In this document: positions 1 to 11,660 of the stretch, in pieces
Layout of the letters: every line of letters starts with the position of its first letter
Position numbering within the stretch: position 1 is the first letter of the stretch
Assembly: GCF_947242115.1 (NCBI RefSeq)
Contig: NC_074728.1
Span: 18,181,542-18,245,541 of the forward strand
Reading direction: 5' to 3'
DNA length: 64,000 nt
Source of the DNA: Biomphalaria glabrata
Lineage: Eukaryota; Mollusca; Gastropoda; Planorbidae
Translations under genes and position numbers: made by a program
The notes under the pieces: generated by a model
Told to the model about the DNA's origin: nothing
Database searches by the model: none
What the model saw: the letters and a program-made list of their open reading frames with translations, nothing else

Positions 1-1116
1 CCTGCGGCTAAATCCCCTGTGAATGTGGATGTATTCTTGTTAGCGCTACAGTGATTGAGATCCACTGACGGCGCACAGTTTCCAGACACCACCCCAATCT
101 TCTTGTCACTCTTTATATACACTCCTACGTCCATAGAGTGAGAGAGACACGTCGTTAGGATGATAGGCAGACGAGAAGAACAATTTGACATGTTAAACAA
201 AATATATGAATATGCACAAAGACATTGCCCTCGACACTAAAACAAGACTGATACGCTCCCAGGTCATGGCCACATTCTTATACGCTTTTCGAGTCTTTGG
301 CGCTAATTGCAGAAATAGAGACATTTAACAGGGTGAAGAAAAGATGATGATATCACAACCTCCTAACAATTGGTAGGCCTATAACTCGACCCATGTAAAT
401 TCTTAATATAAATCTAGAAATAAACATGAACAAGCTTCTTTGAAAACAAAAACAACTGAATGTAACTTTTATTTATACACAGATTCAGCTTCAAAGTAGA
501 TGCAGGTAGAAACTCAGGTGAAATAATCAATAAGACAAAAAATAACTTACTAAAACTCGTCTTTTCAAAGCTAATGTCAACTCTGTCAATCCGTCTAATA
601 CGAAATTTGAAAATGTTACTTCTCCAACCCCCATTCTTGAATGAAGTTGAAAATTACCACAATTATTCTTTGTTGCTAACTTAATTAGTAATTTAAATAG
701 TAATAATTAATTCAATTTGATTGATATTGAAAAAAGAAATGAATCTTACAGTATTGAGATATATGACTGTAAATGTGATGTTCTTTCCTTTATTACCAGT
801 CAGGTACTCATTAAAGTTGGGTGGACTCCGATTTACTTATTTTATTTTTTCTTTGAAAATTATAACGGTCTAACTCGAGTTTTCCCCATGTGGCCAATGA
901 CCTAATAATTCTTTTCTCAGCGATGCACATCAACTGTTAAATTTCTAGGAAAATGGATAGAGCAATTTATGAAATCAGCGTCCGCCCACCATCCATGAAT
1001 AGCAGTTTTGTAAAAAGAATATGCAGACAAACAGCTGAGCATTTCAAGGTCTTAAAACAGACATGGTAGACCAGACTCTGACAAGTCCAGAAGTAAAACA
1101 ATAATAATAATAAAAC

Positions 1117-1158
<42 letters not shown>

Positions 1159-4100
1159 CGTAACCAGAGTAATCAGGACAAAAAATTACGAGAAGCATAT
1201 CCTGAAACTCAATGTTGTCGACAAATGCCGAAAATGTGGAAATGTGGGCGAGTCGATTGAACACATTATGGCAGGATGTCCAGCCCTATCAGAATCAGCC
1301 TACCTAGGTCGCCATAACCAAGTTGCAAAGTTAATACACCAACACCTGGCTTTGACGTACAAATTGATCGGCAAGGACACTCCCCCTTATTATAAATACT
1401 CTCCGCAAGAGGTTCTCGAGTCTACTGAACATCTGCTGTACTGGGATAGGCCTATTCTGACCGACAAAACGGTAGATTTCAATCTCCCGGATCTGCTGTT
1501 CATCGATAAAAAAGAAAAAACCGCTACCATTATCGATATCGCCGTACCACTGTCTCATAATTTAAGAAAAACTGAGATAGAAAAACAAAGAAAATATGGG
1601 AACCTAGGCTTGAAGATTAAGCGTCTATGGAAATTGTCCAAAATAACAATATACCCCATTGTTATATCAACCGAGGGGATAATAACAACTGACCTCACAG
1701 ATACCTTCAAGGCCCTTAACATTCCTAGGAACATTCTCGTTGCCTGTCAGAGGGCGGTACTGCTGCAGACCTGCCACATCACCAGAAAATTCTTCAGTGG
1801 AAACTGATAAAGGGACTACGATGAATTTTGTTTCTCTTTAGCGAAACTCGACCCTGGCAGCGCCAGAGAATGACTACTCGTTCATTTCTAACATAATAAT
1901 AATAATAATCTCATAATTAAAAGAAAAACTGAGTTGGAAAAACAACGAAAATATGAGAACCTAGGCTTGGAGATTAAGCCTTTATAGAAGTTATCTACAA
2001 TAACAATTTGACCCATTGTTAGATCAACCGAGGGGATAATAACAACTGACCTCACAGATACCTTCTATGCCCTTAACATTCCTAAGAACATTCTCGTTGC
2101 CTGTCAGAGGGCGGTACTGCTGCAGACCTGCCAAATGACCAGCCAATTCATCAGTGGAAACTGTTCAAGGGAGACTACTATGAATCTTGTTTCCCTTTAA
2201 CGAAATTTGACCCTAGCAGCGCCAGAGAATGAACGCTCGTTCGTCTCTAATATAATAATAATAATAATTATAATAATAACAATAATAATAATATTTTTAT
2301 TATAATTTATTTTTACTTTCTGAATTGGCAGCTTCGTGTCGTCGCTTTGGTCGGGGCCATTCATTACAAAACACTACGTAAACCAAGGTTTTAAATGGTT
2401 TACCTTTTAAAGTTGAGACATTCTGGAACAGGCTCACGTCACAGTAATCAATGCTGAGCCCATGAGCACTACACAATGTAATTTTTAAAAAAAGAAAAAA
2501 CAACTGTGAGTAACTGAAACATTGTATATGTTCAAACATTTAGTTTCCCCCTCCAAAAAAAAATATTGTTAGAAAAGCTATGTTAGGTATTTACTAACAG
2601 CAACACTATTCAAGTTGCGCATTTGGAATGAGTGGGTGGGTAAAGCCTTCTGGGTGGTCACCTATTTGAAAACAATCTCCCTGGATATTTGTCTGTTAAA
2701 GTACATTGTTAAGGAATAAGTGACCAGGTTGTCAATCACACTGGGAAAACTCTAGTTTGACCGTTATAAGCTTTTAAAGTATACACACACATCTTTTTTT
2801 TAAATTTATCTAGAGAACTTGAAAATATTGATCTTGAGCAGACTATAGTTTTCGGGTATTTTTATTCATTTATTTATTCCTATTCACAGCTTAATGTTTA
2901 GAAACAGTTTGCTCACAGTCTTGTAAGTCGAGATCTAAAGGCCTATCATTAGAATAGAATAAAGTCTAGGAGATGTATACATTCGCTTTACAAGGATTGT
3001 TCGGGGGGGGGGGGGAGATGTAGCGGCTTACAAAATGCTTAAATTTTTGAATCTCTAACAGTAATTAATTAATAAGTTCCCCCCTTTCAGACCTTGTGAT
3101 CTCTAGGGGAGGATGATGTAAAGATCATCTGTTTCTGTGGCCTACTTTTCCCCAACTAATGTCAGGTACTCATTAGAGCTGGTTGGAATCAGAGGATCCC
3201 GAAATTTAAAATCCCAGAATTCATCAGGATTCGAACCCGAGACCCCCGATTTGGAAGCCAAACGCTTTACCGCTCAGCCACCGTGCCTCCAATAAATTAA
3301 TAACAAAGTAATCGTTCTTTTCTTCACCTTCACCTATCTCTTAGTCTGTTGGACCGTCGGGGTACCACACAGGATCTGACAACTGTTTTTCTCCATTCTT
3401 TTTTGTCTTTTGCCTTAGAACCTCTTTTCAATGGCAGGCCCTTCTATTCTTGTATGTTGTCTTCCCATTGCTTTCTCTGTCTGCCTCTTCTTCTTTTTCC
3501 TGGTACTGTTCTCTGAAGGTCTTTGCGAACCCGCGAAGTATTTTATATATTTTTTACTTGTTTTTATGCATAAAAAATATTTGAATTTTTTAATACTTTG
3601 TAATAACTTACTTTGGTTAATGTAATATTCCCCCTCCCCTTTTTTATTTGAGGAGTGAAGGTAAAGTACACTTATCAAATGTCATGACCAGCAAACCCAA
3701 CCAATCAGCATGTGTTGAGCCTTGCGAGGATAACCCGGTAAATCTGTAACATTAAAGTACCCCTTTCAGACCTGTAATCTATAGATCAGATGATGTAAAG
3801 GTCATCTGTTTCTATACGCAACTGTTGACAAGGGAGTCCAAAACGAGACCAACAGCTTTAAGTTTATTAATATAAAGGTACCTATTAAAGTGCGTCCTAC
3901 GAATCCCAATATTCACAATCACAGTCTTCAACAAGATTCAAACCAGAAACACTTCGGTTCGGAAGCCAAGCGATTTACCACTCAGCCACCATAGAATGCT
4001 CTTTAGTTTGCGATGTCTTGACGAAACGTGAATGCCCAATAACAAGACTATTAAAGAAATCCAATTGCTGAGTTCAGCCCGTCTGCTTAGATCCAGAGGT

Positions 4101-4161
4101 GAAACTGCCCAGAGGTCAACACTGAGTTATTTAGTAAGACCCAAACCTACAGAGGTTTCGA

Positions 4162-4220
<59 letters not shown>

Positions 4221-7200
4221 CCTTCTTCAGTCGTAGAACGACTATGGTTCAACTGGAACACTTTTTCATATGGCTGTGGAGCCCTATGTTGGTGAGACAT
4301 ACATATGTTGCATGTCAAGGTGGCTTTCGCTTTGGTGGCAGAGTTTGAGTTTTGGCACCTCGACACACTTTAGGCTATGTCGTGCCCGTAACCCCTAAAG
4401 GGTTACTTCTCCTTCATACCACAAGAGCTAAGTTTTATTTAGTTAAGTCATAAAAACAAGGTCTACTCACAGTTAAAACAGTAAAGGTAGTGAACATTTA
4501 ATAATTTAGTAAAAAACTTTTGTAAATATTATATGTTCACAATTTCACAAATCAAATCTTCGTAGACAACCCCACCTCCCGGACAAAGCCCATTACCTTC
4601 CCAGGGTCAACACTATCGAACAGTGTTTTTAAGTTGTGCGCTCTAAAAAAAATATCCCCTAATATCCTGGTATATGGGGCAATCAATGAGTATATGTTCC
4701 ACCATGAGACGAGAGTCACAGTACTCACAAAGTGGGGGCTCCTCTCTCTTCAGCACAGTACCCATCATATTTTGGTGGAAAGAGACAATAATATTTAGCA
4801 GCTTGGGTGGACAGCCTATTATCTGTAGTATTTTAAAGAGGCCTTCTCTGCTGACTAGATTAGTCAATGAATGCAATGTACAAAGTCATCCTACGCTCTC
4901 TGCACTTTTCCTGAAGTTGACGGATGGAGAAAATCATGTCAATTGTGGATCTCCCTAAGCGAAAGCAGCACTGAGATTCTGGATAGACTCGATCAGCAAG
5001 TTCTTGCTTTTTTCAGAGTTAACTGGTTGCATTGGGTAGGTTTCGTCTTATATGTAGCGAGTGCACCTCTCTTTGCTCTGATGACAAGTGCTAGTTATAC
5101 ATACATACGTACATACATACATACATGCATATTGTCACGAACGCTTTGTCTATATTTAACCCAAGGTCTGCCGGCAACATTTCAGCTAGCTCGGGAAAAT
5201 ACAAGTCTACAGAAACCTTTTATTAGAATAAATGTGATTGGTTAGAAATATTAGCTATTGTACGTTAAGCTGTATTTTATTGGTAAATTGATTAACCAAG
5301 CGACAAAGAGATGTTAGTCACGTGGTAACGCCCAAAGATCTAGAAGCTTGGAGATATTACCGCCAGTGTCGAGCGGAACGTGTTAGAGAGAAGATGTACT
5401 AAAGTCTCGTGTTGGAACTCTAAGAAAGATGACATGATCATATTATTGTATTCTAGTAGAAATATACATTTTTATGTTTTATTCAATCACAGTATATCAA
5501 TCCAACTAATGTGATTAGCTTTTTCAAGTTCTGAATTAAAGTATTTGTATTTGCCGAAGAGAAGTTTCTTCATTGATTATAATAATAGCATACTTAGATC
5601 CTCTAATTGACTAGCAACTTCTAGATGATCTTCTTATCAACTGGCTACTTCTAGATGATCATATTATCAACTAGCAACTTCTAAATGATCATCCTATCAA
5701 CTGACGATTTCTAGATCCTCGGCAATCACGATCATTGATTGTGCTGTTTAGATCAAGATAATCTTCAACGTGACATCTAACTTCATAAAAGATCGTGACA
5801 TCAGGCACATTGATGATCGTGATATATATATATATATGAAACATAAATAAGTTTACCTTTTGAGCGAACCCTTAAAGTAAATCATGTCCCCCTCCGCAGA
5901 ATGAAACTCCAACCCCAGTTTGAGGTTAGTACTCAGCATGTTATTTTTCAATCCTATGTGGAAGTTCGTGTAATCCTCACTAGCGACAAGGTAGAGAAAC
6001 GGCTGGTACCTGGAGAGAAAGATGAGTAGACCTCATTACCTGTTTGACCATATGTACTAGACCTTTCACATATAAAAGGCTAATAAAAAATCTGATACGA
6101 GAAATAAGGTGTCACAAACTGGAGCGCACCTTTGGACCTCGCGTCAGATGGGGGCCTCTCGATAAATTTCGCCATGTTATCATTTTCTGCTCATGCTAAC
6201 GAATGTTCTCTAGTGCTGTTATGTATAACTTGTCATGAATAATTGACTTTTGCTGGCACGGGTCAACATATATGGGCCATGTATTTATGATGTATGTGTT
6301 TATAATACCTCTGTTTAACTTGTACGTTCGTGAAAACTAAAACGAGTGTTGGTGGGTTCAAAAACCTGGACACAAATCTCGAAAACGGCTCTAGAAATTT
6401 AACAGTTGATGTATATCGTTGAGAAAAGAATTCCTAGCTCACACGGGGAAAACTATACTCTGACCGTTATAATTTTTCAAGTAAAAAAAAAATCTTTAAA
6501 TTTAGCTAGAGAACTAGATCTAGGTCTAGATCCAACATCGATTTTGAAAGGACTCTTGCGTTCGGGAATTTCCTAATGTTAAGCATTATTGGATTCATGT
6601 GTTTAATAAGTTAATCTTCATGAACATTTTGAGCATTATCTTCTAAATATAGGTCTAAAGGTCTATCATTACAGGTCTATCATAAAAATTACTTATAGTT
6701 TGTCTTGTCCTAATGTTTGGCGAGCTTATTCGAATTGATAAATGTGTTACTTTTGGTCTTTTTTTCCATTATTTCGAGGCCCTCCCCAACACACGCACAA
6801 ATGTACAGATATAATACTTGGTGTGAAAATGTTTATTCGGTATCAAAGTTGTGATCGACACTTCACCAACATGCCTTATCATAGTCCTAATAGATCAGGT
6901 AATTTAACTGTGACACGACAAAATATCTTATGACAAAAAAATCACCGACAAAATAGCGAACAACAAATTAGCGGTTAACAAATATTCATGACAAAAAGGG
7001 TAATTTTTAGCAGCCCCCGAAAGGGGAAAAGACGCTTTTAGTTTTGTGTGAAATGTCTGTCCGTCCGTCCGTCCGTCCCATTTAGATCTGGTAAACTAGA
7101 AAAGATAATGAAAATTAGACATCATAATATTTTTAGTCCATTCAAAGTTCTGATGCAAAGGCTACTTTTTCTTTTCTAAAAGAACCTTCTAGAAAAAGAG

Positions 7201-10200
7201 CGAAGCTTGTTGCTAAGGTTACTGCGGGCAGCTATTCTGCTACGTTACAGAGACCTACCTGAGAGTAAAGACGTAGTAGTCAGTCCCGAACAGCTCAGTG
7301 GGCCAGGCTTGATATGTAGCCACGTCTTGCGGTCCCTTGTGGACCACGACGCACACGGAGAAATAAAATCGTATTTTTCCAGTGCTTTTGACTTCGAAGA
7401 CCACCGGCTCAACTTGGGCTTTAACAGGCCTGTTAGAATCATTTGCATATTTTGAAATAGCTCGTACAAACTGATAGGAACAAAGTGTACAGAAGGAAAG
7501 CCTCTATGAACCATGAACAGGAAAGCCTCTATGAACTATGTACAGGAAAGCCTCCATGAACTATGTACAGGAAAGCCTCCATGAACTATGTATAGGAAAG
7601 CCTCTATGAACTATGTACAGGAAAGCCTCCATGAACTATGTACAGGAAAGCCTCTATGAACTATGTACAGGAAAGCCTCCATGAACTATGTACAGGAAAG
7701 CCTCTATGAACTATATACAGGAAAGCCTCTATGAACTATGTACAGGAAAGCCTCCATGAACTATGTACAGGAAAGCCTCTATGAACTATGTACAGGAAAG
7801 CCTCTATGAACTATGTACAGGAAAGCCTCTATGAACTATGTACAGGAAAGCCTCCATGAACTATGTACAGGAAAGCCTCCATGAACTATGTACAGGAAAG
7901 CCTCTATGAACTATGTACAGGAGAGCCTCCATGAACTATGTACAGGAAAGCCTCTATGAACAATGTACAGGAAAGCCTCTATGAACTATGTACAGGAGAG
8001 CCTCCATGAACTATGTACAGGAAAGCCTCCATGAACTATGTACAGGAAAGCCTCTATGAACTATGTACAGGAAAGCCTCTATTAACTATGTACAGGAAAG
8101 CCTCCATGAACTATGTACAGGAAAGCCTCCATGAACTATGTACAGGAAAGCCTCCATGAACTATGTACAGGAAAGCCTCTATGAACTATGTACAGAAAAG
8201 CCTCCATGAACTATGTACAGGAAAGCCTCTATGAACTATGTACAGGAAAGCCTCTATGAACTATGTACAGGAAAGCCTCTATTAACTATGTACAGGAAAG
8301 CCTCTATGAACTATGTACAGGAAAGCCTCCATGAACTATGTACAGGAAAGCCTCTATGAACAATGTACAGGAAAGCCTCCATGAACTATGTACAGGAAAG
8401 CCTCTATGAACAATGTACAGGAAAGCCTCTATGAACAATGTACAGGAAAGCCTCTATGAACTATGTACAGGAAAGCCTCTATGAACAATGTACAGGAAAG
8501 CCTCTATGAACAATGTACAGGAAAGCCTCTATGAACTATGTACAGGAAAGCCTCTATGAACAATGTACAGGAAAGCCTCTATGAACAATGTACAGGAAAG
8601 CCTCTATGAACTATGTACAGGAAAGCCTCCATGAACTATGTACAGGAAAGCCTCTATGAACTATGTACAACTAATATCCAACTCTGTCACGTTATAATCT
8701 TAAAAAACATAAATAGATTGTTCTATTACTAATAACACTTTCACCTATCCATTAGTCTGTTGGACCGTTGGGGCACCACACAAGAATTGTTAACCGTGTT
8801 TCTCCATTTCTCTCTGTTCTTTGCCTAGGATAGAATTTCATTCATTGGCATTGTCTTCCCAACGCTTTCTCTGTCTTCCTTTTCTCCTTCTTCCTGGTAC
8901 TGTTCCCTGAAGGAAGGTCTTTGCGAGCCCTGAGGATCTTGTGACGAGGCCATAGAGTTTGAGTTTACGTTTTTCGACAGTGGTTAGCAGGTCGTGGTGT
9001 GGTCCAATTGCTGCATTAATACTGTTTCGTATCTCTTCGTTCGTGACGCGGTCTTTGAAAGTGATACCTTAGATCTATCTGTAGCCTCTTAGCTCCATCG
9101 CTGGGATCCTCTTCTCGAGATATGCATTCCAATATTCGCAAGCATATAATAATGTGGCAGTGACCTGAGAGGGAATCAATCTGATTTTAGTGTCGAGGGC
9201 TAAGCCTTGTTGGTCCAAATTGTTTTGAGCTTTGCAAGTGCTGCTGTGGACTGTGCAATTCTGGCCAGTAGTTCAGGTTTGGTTCCTTTATCTGAGACAG
9301 AAGCTCCAAGAGCTGCTTACACTTCTCAAATTATTATCAACAGTGTTAGAGGCGGACAAGCCCGTTAGAGTGATATTGTAGTTGTACGGGATATATAGGC
9401 CCAAAGCCCCGCATATGCCACTCGCCCAGGTCTCTGCTAAGGCTGCATCTGTCAACAATCATTCTTTATATACAACTCAAGTCTACACTCATTCTGTATA
9501 CACAACTAAAGTCTACAATCAGTCTGTATACACAACTAAAGTCTACGATAATTCTTTATATACATCTAAAGTCTACAATCATTCTGTATAAACAATTAAA
9601 GTCTACAATCATTCTGTATACAAAACTAAAGTTTACAATCATTCTTGATACACTCACAGAGCTTGTCGTTTCAATTGAAGTTTATAGAAGTACTTTGATG
9701 GGACATTAATTGATTGATCCAATAGTCTCCAGTCTCCAACCAGTTGTATGTTCACCTGTCCATAACAATGCATCTTATTACTCTTAGACCTAAGAACAAA
9801 TAAGATACGATTTCTGTGTAATTGTTTTTCAATAATCTGAGACTCACTGGAACTGTGTTATCCTGAATGTGCTGTAGAATCAAGTAGACTGGCTCAGTCC
9901 GAGCAAACATTCCTGGAGTGACGATGTAAAAATGTCTCCCATACTGGCTGGCGATCTCTACAAAATAACAATTGATGAATTCTTAGCATTATTATAACAA
10001 ATGATGAATCTTAAACATTGTTATAAAGTTTGATGAATCTTGAACTTCTTAATAATCCGCTTTTATTAATATCGAGGACGTAAAAGCAGAAATTCAAACT
10101 TGTACAGACTCTGTAGACTTGTTACAATGCCTCTATTCAAGTCACACTTTCACAGTGCCTTATGGGTAGGAAGACTTTGGTGGGTGTACGAGCTTCTGAA

Positions 10201-10834
10201 AAAACGGCTCTAAACATTTTCCTTGAAATGTGGCAGTTGATGTTTATCGTTGAGAAAAGAATTACTAACTCGTTTACCTCACTGGGAACACTCTACTTCA
10301 GCCGTATTGGTTTTTTGTTCAAAGTATAAAAAACAAATTAATTTAAATATGGCTAGAGCACTAAAAAATATTCATCTTGAACTGATTGCACGTCTTCTGG
10401 TAGGCATGTAGGCATTATTCATTCAACAACAGTTAACAAATTAATGTCAGGGACATTCTCATCGCCGTCTTTTAAGTCTAAATCTAAAGGCCTATCATTA
10501 AAATATAAGATTATAAAGTCTAGTAGCTTTATACATTCGCTTAATCAGAATAATTTTTCTGGGAGGGGGGTTTCCATTTGTTTTTCAATCTGTTGTTAGT
10601 TATTAAAAGTTATTTACAGTTTTTGTTAAATATTGTTCTTTAATTAACTTTAAAACCACGATATGTAGAGTCTTACTGTTCTTGACTTTTAAAAAGTCTC
10701 TCCTTAACAAGGGAGATAAAAAATTTTTCTTAGATTCTGGTCAAGAAAACGGATGTGTACATACCAGCAGTGACTACAGTATAAAGTACTGTCTGTGCGT
10801 ACCAAATAACGACAGCACAGTGCATCGTCTGCAA
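1..10834 (-). CDS. IgGFc-binding-domain secreted protein, multi-exon, 3' part outside the window
   Basis: Four exons are visible on the minus strand. Exon a (10765-10834) follows an acceptor and starts at ATG 10823-10825. It encodes a hydrophobic 20-residue leader (MHCAVVIWYAQTVLYTVVTA) and ends in phase 1. Exon b (9756-9957) continues as EIASQYGRHFYIVTPG and ends in phase 2. Exon c (5857-6009) encodes a FLYLVASEDYTNFHIGL block and fits phase 2. Exon d (1-124) encodes VYIKSDKKIGVVSGNC, which resembles the 'S.kPvgVvsGnC' signature of IgGFc-binding domains (FCGBP-like), and runs off the window. Exon c ends in phase 2 but exon d needs phase 1, so at least one exon between them was missed. The family is secreted and expanded in molluscs; ligand binding is inferred, not shown. 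The donor of exon b is uncertain. Introns hold LINE fragments and three minisatellites. Exon b alone could also be read as an alpha-2-macroglobulin MG1-like strand; exon d argues against that. Confidence 0.5.
125..1096. other. Intronic or intergenic, no gene seen
   Basis: No exon recognised. Holds degraded copies of two dispersed repeats also found elsewhere: the AAGCTT-ended repeat (about 545-735) and the GTTGAGAAAAGAATT family (about 830-960). Confidence 0.5.
1097..1158. repeat. (AAT)n microsatellite
   Basis: Nearly pure AAT/TAA triplets directly abutting the 5' truncation point of the LINE copy that starts at 1159. Confidence 0.95.
1159..1891 (+). mobile_element. 5'-truncated RLE-type LINE (R4/Dong-like), copy 1
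   Basis: An open frame at 1160-1807 encodes the C-terminus of a non-LTR retrotransposon protein. It shows a C-x2-C-x8-H-x4-C knuckle (CRKCGNVGESIEHIMAGC) followed by LYWDR, then PD-x14-D (LPDLL...IIDIAVP) and an EKQRKYGNL run. This is the arrangement of the restriction-like endonuclease of R2/R4-group LINEs. A roughly 80-bp 3' UTR ends in a TAA repeat. The copy is cut at its 5' end exactly at an AAT tract. Assignment to R4/Dong rests on the TAA flanks as well as on the domain. Confidence 0.75.
1892..1909. repeat. (TAA)n junction between two LINE copies
   Basis: About six TAA units form the tail of copy 1 and the left flank of copy 2. Confidence 0.8.
1910..2251 (+). mobile_element. 5'-truncated RLE-type LINE, copy 2
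   Basis: Diverged second copy of the element at 1159-1891, beginning at its NLRKTE coding segment and ending at the same 3' UTR. The frame carries at least one in-frame stop. A further (TAA)n runs on the right to about 2294. Confidence 0.75.
2626..2965 (+). repeat. Unclassified dispersed repeat R1
   Basis: Shares a TTTGACCGTTATAA block, a 'gctagagaact' block and a terminal 'ctaaaggcctatcatta' block with copies at about 6335-6690, 10165-10565 and (partial) 830-960 and 50835-51000. No ORF; ends are not sharp. Confidence 0.6.
3063..3292 (-). mobile_element. tRNA-derived SINE, family 2
   Basis: On the minus strand it begins GGAGGCACGGTGGCTGAGCGG, with A box TGGCTGAGCGG and a GGTTCGAATCC-type B box, then a family body ending with the 'cagatgatctttacatcatc' block. 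Same family as 3755, 16350, 16905, 21000, 40975 and 63590. Confidence 0.8.
3318..3540 (-). mobile_element. LINE 3' fragment (RTE-like C-terminus)
   Basis: On the minus strand it encodes the basic tail typical of this LINE (GK-RRGRQRxRWEDN-like) and ends with the SNRLRD-type end. Copies at 8725, 27770, 41250 and 55735. Confidence 0.6.
3755..3998 (-). mobile_element. tRNA-derived SINE, family 2, diverged
   Basis: Minus-strand copy with degraded A and B boxes (head near 3990) and the shared 'gatgtaaaggtcatctg' block near its 3' end. Confidence 0.7.
4165..4217. repeat. (TA)n microsatellite
   Basis: About 26 TA units. Confidence 0.95.
4560..5010 (-). mobile_element. Internally deleted LINE fragment
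   Basis: Minus strand. The distal part encodes reverse-transcriptase motifs (STIDMIFSIRQLQEKC, LYIAFID, REGLFKILQIIGCPPKLL), then jumps at about 4745 to a C-terminal Cys/His segment (PLCEYCDSRLMVEHIL). The catalytic core between is missing, and stops and a frameshift are present. Confidence 0.65.
5011..5607. other. No gene seen
   Basis: AT-rich sequence with a short (ACAT)n run at about 5095-5125; nothing else recognised. Confidence 0.4.
5608..5730. repeat. 30-bp minisatellite, about four units
   Basis: Units contain CTAGCAACTTCTAGATGATC followed by ten variable bases; three good copies and one decayed copy. Confidence 0.75.
6335..6690 (+). repeat. Unclassified dispersed repeat R1
   Basis: Copy of the family at 2626-2965, sharing the GTTGAGAAAAGAATT and 'gaccgttata' blocks. 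Confidence 0.6.
7001..7197 (+). repeat. Dispersed repeat R3 with (TCCG)n core
   Basis: Begins near TTAGCAGCCCCCGAAAGGGG and holds four TCCG units. An inverted copy lies at about 16690-16880 (GGACGGACGG ... GCTGCTAAAAATCAG). Confidence 0.65.
7490..8668. repeat. 25-bp minisatellite, about 47 units
   Basis: Unit core GGAAAGCCTCYATGAACTAT plus GTACA. Periodicity of 25 was verified over several lines. Units differ mostly at one C/T site and at ACTATG versus ACAATG. Lies in the intron between exons at 9.9 and 5.9 kb. Confidence 0.97.
8725..9385 (-). mobile_element. LINE 3' fragment (RTE-like)
   Basis: Longest copy in the window of the family at 3318 and 55735, extending about 300 bp further upstream in the LINE. 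Frame broken. Confidence 0.6.
9455..9650. repeat. 30-bp minisatellite, about 6.5 units
   Basis: Units carry AAGTCTACAATCATTCTGTA plus TACACAACTA. Situated about 100 bp downstream (transcript sense) of exon b of the IgGFc-type gene. Confidence 0.9.
10165..10565 (+). repeat. Unclassified dispersed repeat R1
   Basis: The longest copy of the R1 family, from 'gggtgtacgagcttctgaaa' to the 'ctaaaggcctatcatta' block. Confidence 0.6.
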
Positions 10835-11145
10835 CTGAAATAGATGTGAGAGGCCATGCATAAGAGGAATCATAATACCGTTAATGGTGGGCCGGGTATT
10901 GTTGTCTATTTTGAATAATGTCAAATGTACAACTTTGAAGTTATGACTATGGTATTAAGATAATACATACAATATTAAAGATATATTGAAAACAATGCTC
11001 TATGTAAATGTAGCCTACAGACTTTTAAAAAAATTATTTTATAGTTTAACTAGCTAATAGGCTCTTTCTTATTGAAGCAATTAATGATCTGTTAATTTCA
11101 GATTCACTTATGCCGTTGACTCTGGATGCTTTGTAATCCGACACA

Positions 11146-11305
11146 GGAAGGCTGTCATGTCGTGCGGTATGTTCGCTGGACTGTCAATCGTTGTCTCGAT
11201 GGTCAAGGGTTCATATCCTGCCCGCAGCCATGTCCTGCGAAGATTTTGAGTTCGGAAGCAGGTTATCCTTAACTCCAAAGGAACATCCGAAACATGTAAA
11301 ATAAA
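11146..11305 (+). mobile_element. tRNA-derived SINE, family 1
   Basis: Head resembles GGCTGCCTGGTCATGTGGTT with a B-box-like GGGTTCATATCC, body GCCCGC, tail GGAACATCCGAAACATGTAA. Copies at 24018, 34028, 39091 and 55277. Confidence 0.7.
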
Positions 11306-11374
11306 CAACACTCAGTAATCCGACTCGGCACCGAAGTATGTATCCTAATTTTTTGAGGATATAGGTTGGCTTTA

Positions 11375-11660
11375 ATTGTAATCTTATCTTATCTATTACA
11401 AACGTTACTTCGAAAAAGAAGATAATCACGCCCTACTCATTTCATGTGTCAATCTATTCATGCATGTTAATCTATGACTTGAACTCTGCTAAGTCATTGG
11501 TTTTCCTGGCTGATTCAGGCAACCCATTCAATTTTCTAATGGCACTAGGGAAGAAGGAGCACTTGTACGAATATGTACTAGCGTGTGGGATGCGAACTGT
11601 TCCTCTATCTTTATGTTTTTCTGAGTTTTTCATCAGGTTTTGTTATTCTAGTACAGTAGT
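11375..11660 (-). mobile_element. CR1-like LINE 3' tail
   Basis: Minus-strand copy of the last about 80 codons, 3' UTR and TTATC tail of the element at 57712, diverged. Confidence 0.8.

Noticed and set aside
7490-8668. CRISPR-like array (also 13.9 and 20.4 kb)
   Set aside because: Units are contiguous with no unique spacers; plain minisatellites in a eukaryotic genome.
9756-9957. Alpha-2-macroglobulin/thioester protein MG1 exon
   Set aside because: RHFYIVTPG with a following beta pattern fits MG1 superficially, but the co-linear exon at 1-124 has the IgGFc-binding signature, and no A2M-specific motif was found.
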